NCBI RefSeq assembly: GCF_030732095.1
Contig: NZ_JAVAMQ010000013.1
Span: 27,855-91,854 of the forward strand
From: Paracoccus spongiarum
GTDB taxonomy: Bacteria; Pseudomonadota; Alphaproteobacteria; Rhodobacterales; Rhodobacteraceae
DNA: 64,000 bases
Direction of reading: 5' to 3'
The notes under the pieces are model-generated. The model searched no databases, was not told the origin of the DNA, and saw nothing but the letters and a program-made list of their open reading frames with translations. Positions 29,263-37,248 of the stretch are shown here, in pieces. The position numbers were made by a program, and so were the translations under genes. Each line of letters starts with the position of its first letter. Positions within the stretch are counted from its first letter, which is position 1.

Positions 29263-30336
29263 ATGGCATCGCTGGACCAGCAGATCACCGACAGTCAGAA
29301 ACAGGTCTCTCTGGCGCAGGACAAGATTTCGCAGATGACGGCGGCTCTGGACCGGGTGACCGCGCAGGCCGATGCGGCCGCGCTGCCCGTGGATGTGGCC
29401 AATGCCACGCTGGCCGATGTCCACGCGCACACCGAGGCGATGAACGCCAATATCGCCGAGCTCATCATGGGGCTGGACGACGTCACGGCGGGCTTCAGCC
29501 GCGATTTCGAGGAATTGCGCAGCAAGACCGGCTGGGAGAAATTCGTCGGCATCTTCGCCAGCGGCAAGTCCGAGGCGATGCGGCAGGAACGGCTGCGCGC
29601 CGCCAGCATCGACGACAAGCTGCAGGACCTGCTGGCCAAGTCCGACAGCATCACCCGGCTGTTGCAGGGCCAGCTGGACCTGCTGAACGACCAGAAGGCG
29701 AAGGTCGAGGCGAACCTGACCCAGACCCTGGCCGAGCGCGAGGAGACCGTCGCCACGCTGGAAGGCCTGCGCGACCGCATCAAGGCGATGGACCCGCAGC
29801 TGATCGAGCTGGAAAACAGGGTCGCAAGCACCACCGACCCGACCGATCGCACCCGGCTGGAAACCGAACTGGCCAATGCCAACAAGGATCACAACGCTCT
29901 GGTGCAGGACGAACAGGTGGCACTGGCCAAGTCGCAGACGCTGGAGCGCTATATCGAGGCCGGCAAGACCTGGGTGGACAGCCTGCAGAACCAAGCCGCG
30001 ACGCAGATGGTGCTGATCAACAAGCTGCAGACCGACACGCGCCAGCGGGTGGTGCTGTATGACGCGCTGACCAAATCGCTGAAGACCGCGCAGCAGCAGG
30101 ACGTGGCCCACCGCATCAACGAGATCGGCGTCAGGACCGACCAGGAGGCGCAGGCCGCCATGGCCGCCATCGGCACCGCCACCAACGACCGGATGGCCGA
30201 CATGCTCGAGGCGCATGGCGATCACATGGTCTTCGCGCGCAAGGTGCTGGAGGAAAAGGCCAAGGCCGACGAACGCTTTGCCCGCCGCTTTGCCGAGATC
30301 GTCAAGAAGCACGACAGCAACCTCTACGGCGGCTAG
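29263..30336 (+). CDS. TelA-like coiled-coil protein (toxic anion resistance family resemblance)
   Basis: 357 residues, largely alpha-helical. A first coiled coil covers residues 1-60. SKTGWEKFVGIFASGKSEAM lies near residue 90. Long heptad-rich helices cover about 110-215. The stretch QTLERYIEAGKTWVDSLQN near residue 228, the NQAATQMVLINKLQTDTRQR region and QDVAHRINEIGVRTDQEA resemble TelA/KlaA proteins. TelA proteins are soluble and linked to tellurite or colicin resistance and envelope stress. GGAGGGAGG at 29249-29257 is a strong ribosome binding site for the ATG at 29263. It is the first gene of a coupled operon with an AAA+ ATPase. Confidence 0.65.
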   Translation: MASLDQQITDSQKQVSLAQDKISQMTAALDRVTAQADAAALPVDVANATLADVHAHTEAMNANIAELIMGLDDVTAGFSRDFEELRSKTGWEKFVGIFASGKSEAMRQERLRAASIDDKLQDLLAKSDSITRLLQGQLDLLNDQKAKVEANLTQTLAEREETVATLEGLRDRIKAMDPQLIELENRVASTTDPTDRTRLETELANANKDHNALVQDEQVALAKSQTLERYIEAGKTWVDSLQNQAATQMVLINKLQTDTRQRVVLYDALTKSLKTAQQQDVAHRINEIGVRTDQEAQAAMAAIGTATNDRMADMLEAHGDHMVFARKVLEEKAKADERFARRFAEIVKKHDSNLYGG

Positions 30337-30339
30337 GTC

Positions 30340-31473
30340 GTGGCCGAGACGGGCAATCTGGACGCCGATCATCGACGGCTGGACGACGATCTGGCCGCGC
30401 GTGCCTATTTCGACCGGATGCGGCGCATCGCCGCCGTGCTGCCCCCCGCGCTGGCCGAGACGGTGCGCGACGGACTGTTCTCGCGCGTCGAGACCGAGGT
30501 GATCGGTGCCTACCTCTCTGCGCTGGCGGCCAGCCTCGACGCGCTGGCGATGAAATACCTGGTGTCGGGCCGGATCGAGGGCCCGCTGCGCCGGCACGTG
30601 ACCATCGACATCCACGAATCGGGCTTTCCGGTCTGGTCCGAGATTGCCCAGACCGCCGCCGACGCCGCGCAGGCGGCCGAGGAACTGGCCCGGACTGCTG
30701 CGCCCGAGACGATCAAGGACGACATGATCCGGCAGATCGTGGGCGAGCTGACGATTCCCACGCGGCTGCAATACGCGATGTCGCAGCGGCTGTACTACGA
30801 GGCGCTGGCGCGGGGCGGGCTGTTCTGGCCGCAGATGCATCCGCAGGGCTACTGGCTGTCGGGCAACGACCGGCAGCGGCGGCGCTGGCTGTTGCATTGG
30901 GCGGTCTATGACAGCCAGCTGAACGTGCCGGTGCTGTATCTGATGGACGCCGATGACAGCGGCCGGCGGCCGCTGGCCGAGGATCCGAAACGCTGGCCCG
31001 AGGTGCGGGCGCATCTGCTGGCCCAATCGGTGACGGCGCTGCAATTGGTGACCATCGCGCAGGGCTTTGATCGCGATTTCGACACGCTGCATCCCATGCG
31101 TTTGCGCCGGATCGTGCTGGGTCCGGTCTATGCGCAGGGCCTCACCCTGCAGGAGGGGCCGATCCGGCAGGTGTTGCAGGACGCCGGCGCCCCCTCGGGC
31201 GAGGATTGGGCGATGGCGATGACGGTCGAGGATCTGCAATCCGAACGCGCAACACTGGAAAGCAGCGGCCTGTTCGGTGTCACCGAACGGCAGGTGTTCC
31301 GGCTTGACCCGCTGAATGCGCATGGCGCGGGGCAGGGGGCCAGCGCAGCCAGCCGGTTCCTGATCCTGCCGCAGCGCCCCTATCAGGCGCTGGCCGCGAT
31401 GGACCCGCCGGGTTTCCGTGACATCCGCAAATATGTCCCCGGCCCGGATGGCCGGGTGGTGGGGTATCGCTGA
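30340..31473 (+). CDS. Protein of unknown function, second gene of the TelA-AAA+ operon
   Basis: 377 residues from a GTG three bases after the preceding stop. I recognise no domain. It has an N-terminal helical region, an Ala-rich helix (QTAADAAQAAEELARTAA near residue 106), a Trp/Tyr-rich middle (SQRLYYEALARGGLFWPQMHPQG, then NDRQRRRWLLHWAVYDSQLN split by a few residues) and a C-terminal part with FRLDPLNAHGAG. No signal peptide or membrane helix was seen, so it is probably cytoplasmic. It overlaps the next gene by one base, which suggests it works with the others at fixed stoichiometry. Confidence 0.7.
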   Translation: MAETGNLDADHRRLDDDLAARAYFDRMRRIAAVLPPALAETVRDGLFSRVETEVIGAYLSALAASLDALAMKYLVSGRIEGPLRRHVTIDIHESGFPVWSEIAQTAADAAQAAEELARTAAPETIKDDMIRQIVGELTIPTRLQYAMSQRLYYEALARGGLFWPQMHPQGYWLSGNDRQRRRWLLHWAVYDSQLNVPVLYLMDADDSGRRPLAEDPKRWPEVRAHLLAQSVTALQLVTIAQGFDRDFDTLHPMRLRRIVLGPVYAQGLTLQEGPIRQVLQDAGAPSGEDWAMAMTVEDLQSERATLESSGLFGVTERQVFRLDPLNAHGAGQGASAASRFLILPQRPYQALAAMDPPGFRDIRKYVPGPDGRVVGYR

Positions 31474-32024
31474 TGGCCGGGGGCGCATCGATCCTGTGGC
31501 GGCGGCTGGACCGCCCCGGACATGATGCCGCCTGGCTGCGCTTCGAGGCGGGCGAATGGCATCTGGACGGCGCGGCGGTCTGGTCCGACGCGCGAGGCCC
31601 CGCGCAGATCGCTTACAGCCTGAGTTGCGGCGAGGACTGGACCAGCCGATCGGCCCGGCTCCTGGGCAGGGTCGGCGGGCAGGGCCTGAGCCTGTCGATC
31701 CGGCGTGGAAGCGGCGGCGAATGGCGGGTGAATGGCGACGAGGTGCCTGGCAGCCACGGACTTGTCGATCTGGATCTGGGCTTTACCCCGGCCACCAACA
31801 CGATCGCGTTGAACCGCCTGAAACAGGCGGGCGGCGGCGACAGCGCGGCGCTGTGGCTGGGTGGCGGGGACTGGCAGCCGCAGCCGCTGCATCAGGGCTA
31901 TCGCCGCCAGCCGGACGGGGGCTGGCAGTGTCACTCGGCAGGGCATGGCTTCCGGACGATGCTCGCCGTGAACCGGCATGGTTTCGTGACGGACTATCCC
32001 GGCCTATGGACGCAAGAGGACTGA
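31473..32024 (+). CDS. Putative glycolipid-binding domain protein (DUF1089-like)
   Basis: 183 residues. The pattern SLSCGEDWTSRSARL, GEWRVNGDE, DLDLGFTPATNTIALNRL near residues 90-108 and VTDYPGLWTQED at the C-terminus is that of the putative glycolipid-binding family (PF06475; PA1994-type fold, structurally related to LolA/LolB-like lipid carriers). No signal peptide is present, so it would bind its lipid or hydrophobic ligand in the cytoplasm. It is immediately adjacent (no gap) to the AAA+ ATPase gene. Ligand unknown. Confidence 0.75.
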   Translation: MAGGASILWRRLDRPGHDAAWLRFEAGEWHLDGAAVWSDARGPAQIAYSLSCGEDWTSRSARLLGRVGGQGLSLSIRRGSGGEWRVNGDEVPGSHGLVDLDLGFTPATNTIALNRLKQAGGGDSAALWLGGGDWQPQPLHQGYRRQPDGGWQCHSAGHGFRTMLAVNRHGFVTDYPGLWTQED

Positions 32025-33959
32025 ATGGACGCCCGCAACGAGATGGAACTGCCCGAGGACGAGGTGCGGCGGCATTATCCGCAGGCGCTGGCGCTGCTGA
32101 CCGGCTTTGAACATGCCCCGCGCCTTGGCCGTGCGGCGCCGCAGCCGGCCGCGGCCGAACGCTCGCCCGGGATCGCCGCGGCGGGCGCGGGGCGGTTCCG
32201 GCCGACCACGCCCGGGCTTGCGGGGCGATCCACGGCGCGGCCCGACGGGGTGCGACTGCTGGAACGGATCGAGGATGCGGGCGGCGACGACCTGCTGACG
32301 CCGGCGGCGGCGACCATGGCGCGGGTGCTGCGGCGTGCCATCGCGATCGCGCTGGCCGTGGCCGACGAGGTCGCGGCGCGGTCCGGCGCGGCCGAGTTGA
32401 AGCGCATCAACCTGGAGACCCGCCTGCCCGCCGAGCGCCACCAGGAATTCGCCGAACTTCTGGCGGTCGAATCGCTGGCCGCGCTGTCGGTGCTGGCGAA
32501 TGCGGTCGGCTTTCTTCTGGCCGAACATGCCGGCCAGCAGACCGCCGATGGCGTCACCGTGGACGAGGTGCTGACCGACAACCCGCTGACCGCGCTGCAG
32601 GGCGCGCTGTGGGATCTGGACCAGAACCTGGCGCGCATGGCGCAGGGCGACGACATGCTGATTGCCGTCGCGCTGGCCTGGGCCGAGACGCTGTCGGCCG
32701 CGGTCGCCGCGCGTGGCGAAAGCGCGCCGCGCATCCGCGCCTTCACCGGCGCCGCCTGGCGTGTCGAGGCCGACGAATTCCCCATCGCGGGCTTTACCCC
32801 GGCCACCAAGGCGCATGGCGGCCCGGTCGCCATGGCCTTCAAGAAGCCCGAGGAGGTGATCGGCAATGCCATCGCCAAGCATCAGGCGCTGCGGCTGGCG
32901 CGGATGCTGGTCGCCTATGATTTCGAACGGATGGCCAATCCCTTCGTGGAACTGGGCGGGTTCACCTTCACCTTCCTCGGCGATGGCCGGCCGGGAACCG
33001 GCAAGACCACGCTGATCCAGATGATGGCCGGCGTGGTGAACGACTATTGCCAGATGGCCGGCTATCCGTTCCGCTATCGCAACCTGTCGGTGGACAACAT
33101 CGACAGCTATCAGGGCAAGTCGGGCCAGAATGCGCGCGCCTTCATCAACGCGATCATCGACCCCAAGGTCATCGGCTTCGGCACCATCGACGACATCGAC
33201 CAGATCGCCGGACGCCGCGGGGACCGGCAGTCCTCCTCTGGCCAGCAGGAGATCACCGCCGTGCTGATGGAGGCCTTTGCCGGCGCTTCGACGGTGGTAC
33301 GCGGCAACGCGACCTTCGGGATGTTCTCGAACCACGCCGAGTCGATCGACGATGCGCTGCGCCAGCGTGCCGGCGCGCGCTTCCTGATCGACGGCCCGAA
33401 GACCCGGGAGGACTATATCGACATCCTCGCCCTGCTGCTGGGCCGCCGACACCAGATCCCGGTGGGTCAGCACGACCTGATGGGCGCGCAGGTCATCCGC
33501 CGGGCTGTGGCGGCCGAATATGCCGGCCACTCGCGCCCCGCCGAACCGGGGCTGATCCGCGTGTTCGACGCGGTCCGGCGCGACCATGGCGACCTCGAGG
33601 ATCTGGCCGAGCTTGGCAGCTATCTCTTTGCCATTGCCGAGGCCGAGCCGCGCTTTACCGGCCGGGCGGTGAAGAACATCACCGATGCGGTGAAGGCTCG
33701 CGCGATGGATTTCGACATGCCCGACGCGTGGTTCGAGACGCCCGAGCCCTTCCTGCGCCAGCCCTATGATCGCAAGCTGGAGATGATCGAGGCGCTGCGC
33801 CTGCCGATCACCACCGAGATGGTCGTGCAGGAGATCAACCGCTATGCCGACAGCGAATGGCGCTATTCCGACAGCGCCGACGAGAACGCCATCGAAGAGG
33901 CCGTGCGCAGCATGGAGCGGCTGGCCGAAGCCAAGCGGCGCTTCGAGGGGGGCACATGA
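32025..33959 (+). CDS. AAA+ ATPase of the TelA operon
   Basis: 644 residues. Residues 1-310 form a helical N-terminal region with no recognised domain. The AAA+ core has Walker A GDGRPGTGKTTL with Lys327 and a Walker B in FGTIDDIDQIAGRRGD (Asp389-Asp390). An aspartate replaces the usual catalytic glutamate after the first Asp, although the second half of IDDID could serve. NATFGMFSNHAES (sensor 1 region) and LRQRAGARFLIDGP (arginine finger region) follow. It probably remodels a protein partner encoded in the operon. It overlaps the next gene as ATGA. No protease or nuclease domain is attached. Confidence 0.85.
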   Translation: MDARNEMELPEDEVRRHYPQALALLTGFEHAPRLGRAAPQPAAAERSPGIAAAGAGRFRPTTPGLAGRSTARPDGVRLLERIEDAGGDDLLTPAAATMARVLRRAIAIALAVADEVAARSGAAELKRINLETRLPAERHQEFAELLAVESLAALSVLANAVGFLLAEHAGQQTADGVTVDEVLTDNPLTALQGALWDLDQNLARMAQGDDMLIAVALAWAETLSAAVAARGESAPRIRAFTGAAWRVEADEFPIAGFTPATKAHGGPVAMAFKKPEEVIGNAIAKHQALRLARMLVAYDFERMANPFVELGGFTFTFLGDGRPGTGKTTLIQMMAGVVNDYCQMAGYPFRYRNLSVDNIDSYQGKSGQNARAFINAIIDPKVIGFGTIDDIDQIAGRRGDRQSSSGQQEITAVLMEAFAGASTVVRGNATFGMFSNHAESIDDALRQRAGARFLIDGPKTREDYIDILALLLGRRHQIPVGQHDLMGAQVIRRAVAAEYAGHSRPAEPGLIRVFDAVRRDHGDLEDLAELGSYLFAIAEAEPRFTGRAVKNITDAVKARAMDFDMPDAWFETPEPFLRQPYDRKLEMIEALRLPITTEMVVQEINRYADSEWRYSDSADENAIEEAVRSMERLAEAKRRFEGGT

Positions 33960-35341
33960 AACGCCTCATCGAGAAGGGCCTGATGTTCGGCAACCTGATC
34001 CGGGTGGATTCGCCCGCCTGGGTCAGCCTTTACAACCGCGCGCTGCAGAAGATCACCGGCCGGCAGACCGCGCTGGCCGAGTTTCACATCGACATTTCGG
34101 GCCATTCGCCCGAGATCGGCGACGAGTTCGGCGACATGGACTATCTCGCCCCCGAGGGCGGCAACCGCCATTTCATCCTCCTGACGACCGAGCAGAAATC
34201 GGCGCCGATGCTGAATGCCGATCTGTCGGTGCTGCGCGACGTGCTGCGCGGCTTCATCACGCAGAACGAAAGCCAGCTTTTCAGCCTGACCGCGCGCGAC
34301 GCCGTCCTGGGCGAGATCGACGACCGCATCTGGCAGCTGGCCGAACCGGCCGACCTGCCGCAGATCCGCCGCCTCAGCGTCACCGCCGACACCACCGGCG
34401 GCCATGTGGCCGAGGCCGACCGGCTCGCCGCCATGATCGACCGCTTTCGCAGCCGGCCCGACGGCTGGTGGGACGACGTGCTGATCGCGCAGATGATCGA
34501 ACAGGCGCGCAAGTCTGGCGACGTGACCCGCAACCCGGTGCGGCTGGCCCATACCGAGTTCGACGTGGCCGATTTCTGGGCGGCGGATTTCGGCGGGGTC
34601 TATCTGATCCGCTCGGCCCGCGAGCCGGCGATGATCTTTGCCGATCCGGCGCGAAAGGCCGAGGTTCAGGGCTTCCTCGCGATGTCGGTCGGCGATCGCC
34701 ACCAGATCGCCGCCTGGCTGGCCCGCAATGCGCTGGCCGAACCCGTCATCTCGGCGCGCGGGGCCGACGCCGCGCCGATCCTGCGCCAGAAGATCGACTT
34801 CATCCTGGCCGATGCGGCTGTGCGGCTGGGGCTGGACACGGGCGATGGCGGGCGCGCCGCGCTGCGCCGCGCGGCGGCCCGGATGGGGACAGACCTGCCG
34901 CCCGAGATCCGCGGCCTTTCGGCGCTGCACCGCTATGCCGAACAGGGCGGCGACTGGCCGGTGATCGACAGCGCGGACCCGGCTTATTTCTACGCCATCC
35001 GCGCCACGCCCGGCCCGGCCCGAGATCTGGTGAACCGGCTTCTGGCCGAACTTGCCCCGCATGACCTGCGCCTGCTGTTCATGACCCACAAGCCCCTGTT
35101 CTATCGTCTCTACCAGACATGGCCCGACGCCAAGCGCGACTATGTGGCCGAGATGCTGGCCCGCGAATATGCGATCGACAAGCAGGGCACCCGCGAAGCC
35201 CTTTTCGGCCCCGAACCGGGCATGTCGGACACCGATCCCGCCCCGCGCCGGCAGGCGGCGGGGCCTTGGGGGCCGGCGCGCGTCAGCCTGTCCGAGGCCG
35301 GGCTTCCTCGCCCGGCCGGGCCCTGGGGGGCCGCCCGATGA
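33956..35341 (+). CDS. DUF6638-type protein of unknown function
   Basis: 461 residues starting MKRLIEKGLMFGNLIRVDSP. The ATGA overlap with the AAA+ gene sets the start. It is probably soluble and rich in Asp, Ala and Arg. Recognisable blocks are EFHIDISGHSPEIGDEFGD near residue 42 and HDLRLLFMTHKPLFYRLYQ near residue 365. The last 30 residues repeat a GPWGPAR / GPWGAAR phrase and look disordered. I know it only as a family found next to AAA+, DUF1523 and deoC genes in Rhodobacteraceae. There is no functional motif to name. Confidence 0.7.
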   Translation: MKRLIEKGLMFGNLIRVDSPAWVSLYNRALQKITGRQTALAEFHIDISGHSPEIGDEFGDMDYLAPEGGNRHFILLTTEQKSAPMLNADLSVLRDVLRGFITQNESQLFSLTARDAVLGEIDDRIWQLAEPADLPQIRRLSVTADTTGGHVAEADRLAAMIDRFRSRPDGWWDDVLIAQMIEQARKSGDVTRNPVRLAHTEFDVADFWAADFGGVYLIRSAREPAMIFADPARKAEVQGFLAMSVGDRHQIAAWLARNALAEPVISARGADAAPILRQKIDFILADAAVRLGLDTGDGGRAALRRAAARMGTDLPPEIRGLSALHRYAEQGGDWPVIDSADPAYFYAIRATPGPARDLVNRLLAELAPHDLRLLFMTHKPLFYRLYQTWPDAKRDYVAEMLAREYAIDKQGTREALFGPEPGMSDTDPAPRRQAAGPWGPARVSLSEAGLPRPAGPWGAAR

Positions 35342-35619
35342 GCGCGCTGTTCCGGCTGATCGTGCTTGTCCTGCTGCTTGAGGCGATGTTCTATCTGCTC
35401 TTGCGGATCTACATCCGGTCCCTGCGCCGCGAGAGGCTTGAGGAAATCTGGGATGAACGCCATCCCGCAATGGCCGGGAACAACCCGCAACGAGCCGAGT
35501 TTGTGCGCAAGGCGATGGTCGGCTATGACAAGGCGCTGAAGTCTCGGCTGTTGTGGCTGGTCTTCATCATTCCAAGCCTGGCGATCATGGCGATCGTCTG
35601 GTGGGTCAACTGGCAGTAG
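35338..35619 (+). CDS. Small two-helix membrane protein
   Basis: 93 residues with an N-terminal hydrophobic helix (LFRLIVLVLLLEAMFYLLL, residues 4-22), a basic cytoplasmic loop (SLRRERLEEIWDERHP) and a second helix near the C-terminus (LLWLVFIIPSLAIMAIVWWV). Both ends are hydrophobic anchors, so it may hold the AAA+/TelA proteins at the membrane. ATGA overlap with the preceding gene. Confidence 0.75.
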   Translation: MSALFRLIVLVLLLEAMFYLLLRIYIRSLRRERLEEIWDERHPAMAGNNPQRAEFVRKAMVGYDKALKSRLLWLVFIIPSLAIMAIVWWVNWQ

Positions 35620-35630
35620 GGACAGCGCAG

Positions 35631-36302
35631 ATGCATTACGTCAAGGTCGTCATGGGGGTGCTTCTGGGCCTGCTGGTGTTCCTGTTCCTCGACTACACGT
35701 TGCCCTCGCAGAACACGCTGCGGATCACCAACACCTATAACCGCCTCACGCAGATCACCTCGTCAAACGCGATCTTCTATGCCGCCGAGGACACCGGCAC
35801 GGTCGAGAACGCGGCCGGCCAGCGCGACGTGCGCTTCATCGAGGCGGTGCGCCCGAACGGCAAGGTTTTCGTCTATCGCAACGAGGATACCGGCTGGATC
35901 TGGCCGCCCTATTTCAAATATGACAGCGCCAACCTGCACGCCGAGGCGACCAACCTGAAATCCACCGCCGCCGCGCCGCAATGGGTCAGCGTCACGGCCT
36001 ATGGCTGGCGGATCCCCTGGCTGACGGCCTATCCGAACGCGATCTCGATCGACACGCTGGCCAATCCGAACGAACGTCCGCGCAACTGGGGCGCACTGAT
36101 CGCCTGCGTGGTGATGCTGCTGCTGCTGGCGTTGATCTGGCGCATGTGGGCGCAGTTCCGCCAGCGCACCATAGATCCGGCGGTGAAGTCAGTCGATGAT
36201 CGATGGGACCGCACGACCGAGCGTGTCAGCGCCGAGGCGGCCGAGGCGCGGGGCCGTGTCACCGGATGGTGGAACAGCTGGAAGGGAAAGCCGCGCAGAT
36301 GA
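35631..36302 (+). CDS. DUF1523 family membrane protein
   Basis: 223 residues. An N-terminal membrane helix (VVMGVLLGLLVFLFLDYTL, residues 5-23) is followed by a roughly 120-residue extracytoplasmic domain (NTLRITNTYNR, then FVYRNEDTGWIWPPYFKYDS), a second helix (LIACVVMLLLLALIWRMW, near residue 160) and a cytoplasmic, charged tail. DUF1523 has no known function. Together with the preceding small protein it is the membrane part of the operon. It overlaps deoC as ATGA. Confidence 0.85.
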   Translation: MHYVKVVMGVLLGLLVFLFLDYTLPSQNTLRITNTYNRLTQITSSNAIFYAAEDTGTVENAAGQRDVRFIEAVRPNGKVFVYRNEDTGWIWPPYFKYDSANLHAEATNLKSTAAAPQWVSVTAYGWRIPWLTAYPNAISIDTLANPNERPRNWGALIACVVMLLLLALIWRMWAQFRQRTIDPAVKSVDDRWDRTTERVSAEAAEARGRVTGWWNSWKGKPRR

Positions 36303-37240
36303 GCCAGAACCCCGGCACCGACCTTCGCCTCGACGGGTTTGCCGATATCCGCATCAACACGCCGGCTGTTGAACGCCGCGCCGCCACGCTGCCGGCGCGG
36401 CGCAGCCTCAAGAAGGATCACCAGGCCGCCTGGCTGCTGAACGCGGTGCGCTGCATCGACCTGACCACGCTGGCGGGTGACGACACCGAGGATCGCGTGG
36501 CCCGGCTGTGCGCCAAGGCCCGCCAGCCCATCGCGCCCGACCTGCTGGCCGCGATGGGCGTCGAGGGGCTGACCACCGGTGCCGTCTGCGTCTATCCCAC
36601 GATGGTCGCGGCGGCGAAACGCGCGCTTGGCAATTCCGGGGTGCCGGTCGCCAGCGTCGCCACCGGCTTTCCCGCCGGGCTGATGCCGCTGGACCTGCGC
36701 CTGGCCGAGATCCGCCATGCGATCGACCAGGGCGCGGACGAGATCGACATCGTCATTACCCGCGCCCATGTTCTGCGCGGTGACTGGGCGGCGCTGTATG
36801 ACGAATTGCGCGCCATGCGCGAGGCCTGCGGTGCGGCGCGGATGAAGGCGATCCTGGCCACGGGCAATCTGAAATCGCTGGAAAATGTCGCCATTGCCAG
36901 CCATGTCGCCATGCAGGCCGGCAGCGACTGGATCAAGACCTCGACCGGCAAGGAAGGCGTGAATGCCACCCTCACCGTGTCGCTGGTGATGTGCCGCGCG
37001 ATCCGCGATTATCAGGCGCAGACGGGCCACAAGGTCGGCTTCAAGCCCGCCGGCGGGTTGGGCACCGCCAGGGACGCGATCGCCTGGCAGGTGCTGATGC
37101 GCGAGGAGCTGGGCCGCGACTGGCTGGCCCCGGCACTGTTCCGCATCGGCGCCAGTTCGCTGCTGGGCGATATCGAGCGCCAGATCAGCCACCACGTGAC
37201 GGGCCGCTATGCCAGCGCCCATCGCCAAGCCATCGCCTGA
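36299..37240 (+). CDS. deoC: Deoxyribose-phosphate aldolase
   Basis: 313 residues, longer than the roughly 220-260 of E. coli-type DeoC because of an N-terminal extension. It splits 2-deoxyribose-5-phosphate into glyceraldehyde-3-phosphate and acetaldehyde. The Schiff-base lysine is Lys213 in WIKTSTGKEG. Other active-site regions are CVYPTMV near residue 99 and EIDIVITRAHVLRGDW near residue 147. KPAGGLGTARDA lies near the C-terminus. The aldehyde dehydrogenase gene 8 bases downstream would remove acetaldehyde. It is coupled by ATGA to DUF1523. Confidence 0.95.
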   Translation: MSQNPGTDLRLDGFADIRINTPAVERRAATLPARRSLKKDHQAAWLLNAVRCIDLTTLAGDDTEDRVARLCAKARQPIAPDLLAAMGVEGLTTGAVCVYPTMVAAAKRALGNSGVPVASVATGFPAGLMPLDLRLAEIRHAIDQGADEIDIVITRAHVLRGDWAALYDELRAMREACGAARMKAILATGNLKSLENVAIASHVAMQAGSDWIKTSTGKEGVNATLTVSLVMCRAIRDYQAQTGHKVGFKPAGGLGTARDAIAWQVLMREELGRDWLAPALFRIGASSLLGDIERQISHHVTGRYASAHRQAIA

Positions 37241-37248
37241 GGGAAAGT

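Noticed and set aside
36991..37248. Longer start for the ALDH16 gene inside deoC
   Set aside because: The extension is deoC read out of frame. The ATG at 37249 lies 8 bases after deoC with a GGGAAAG site.
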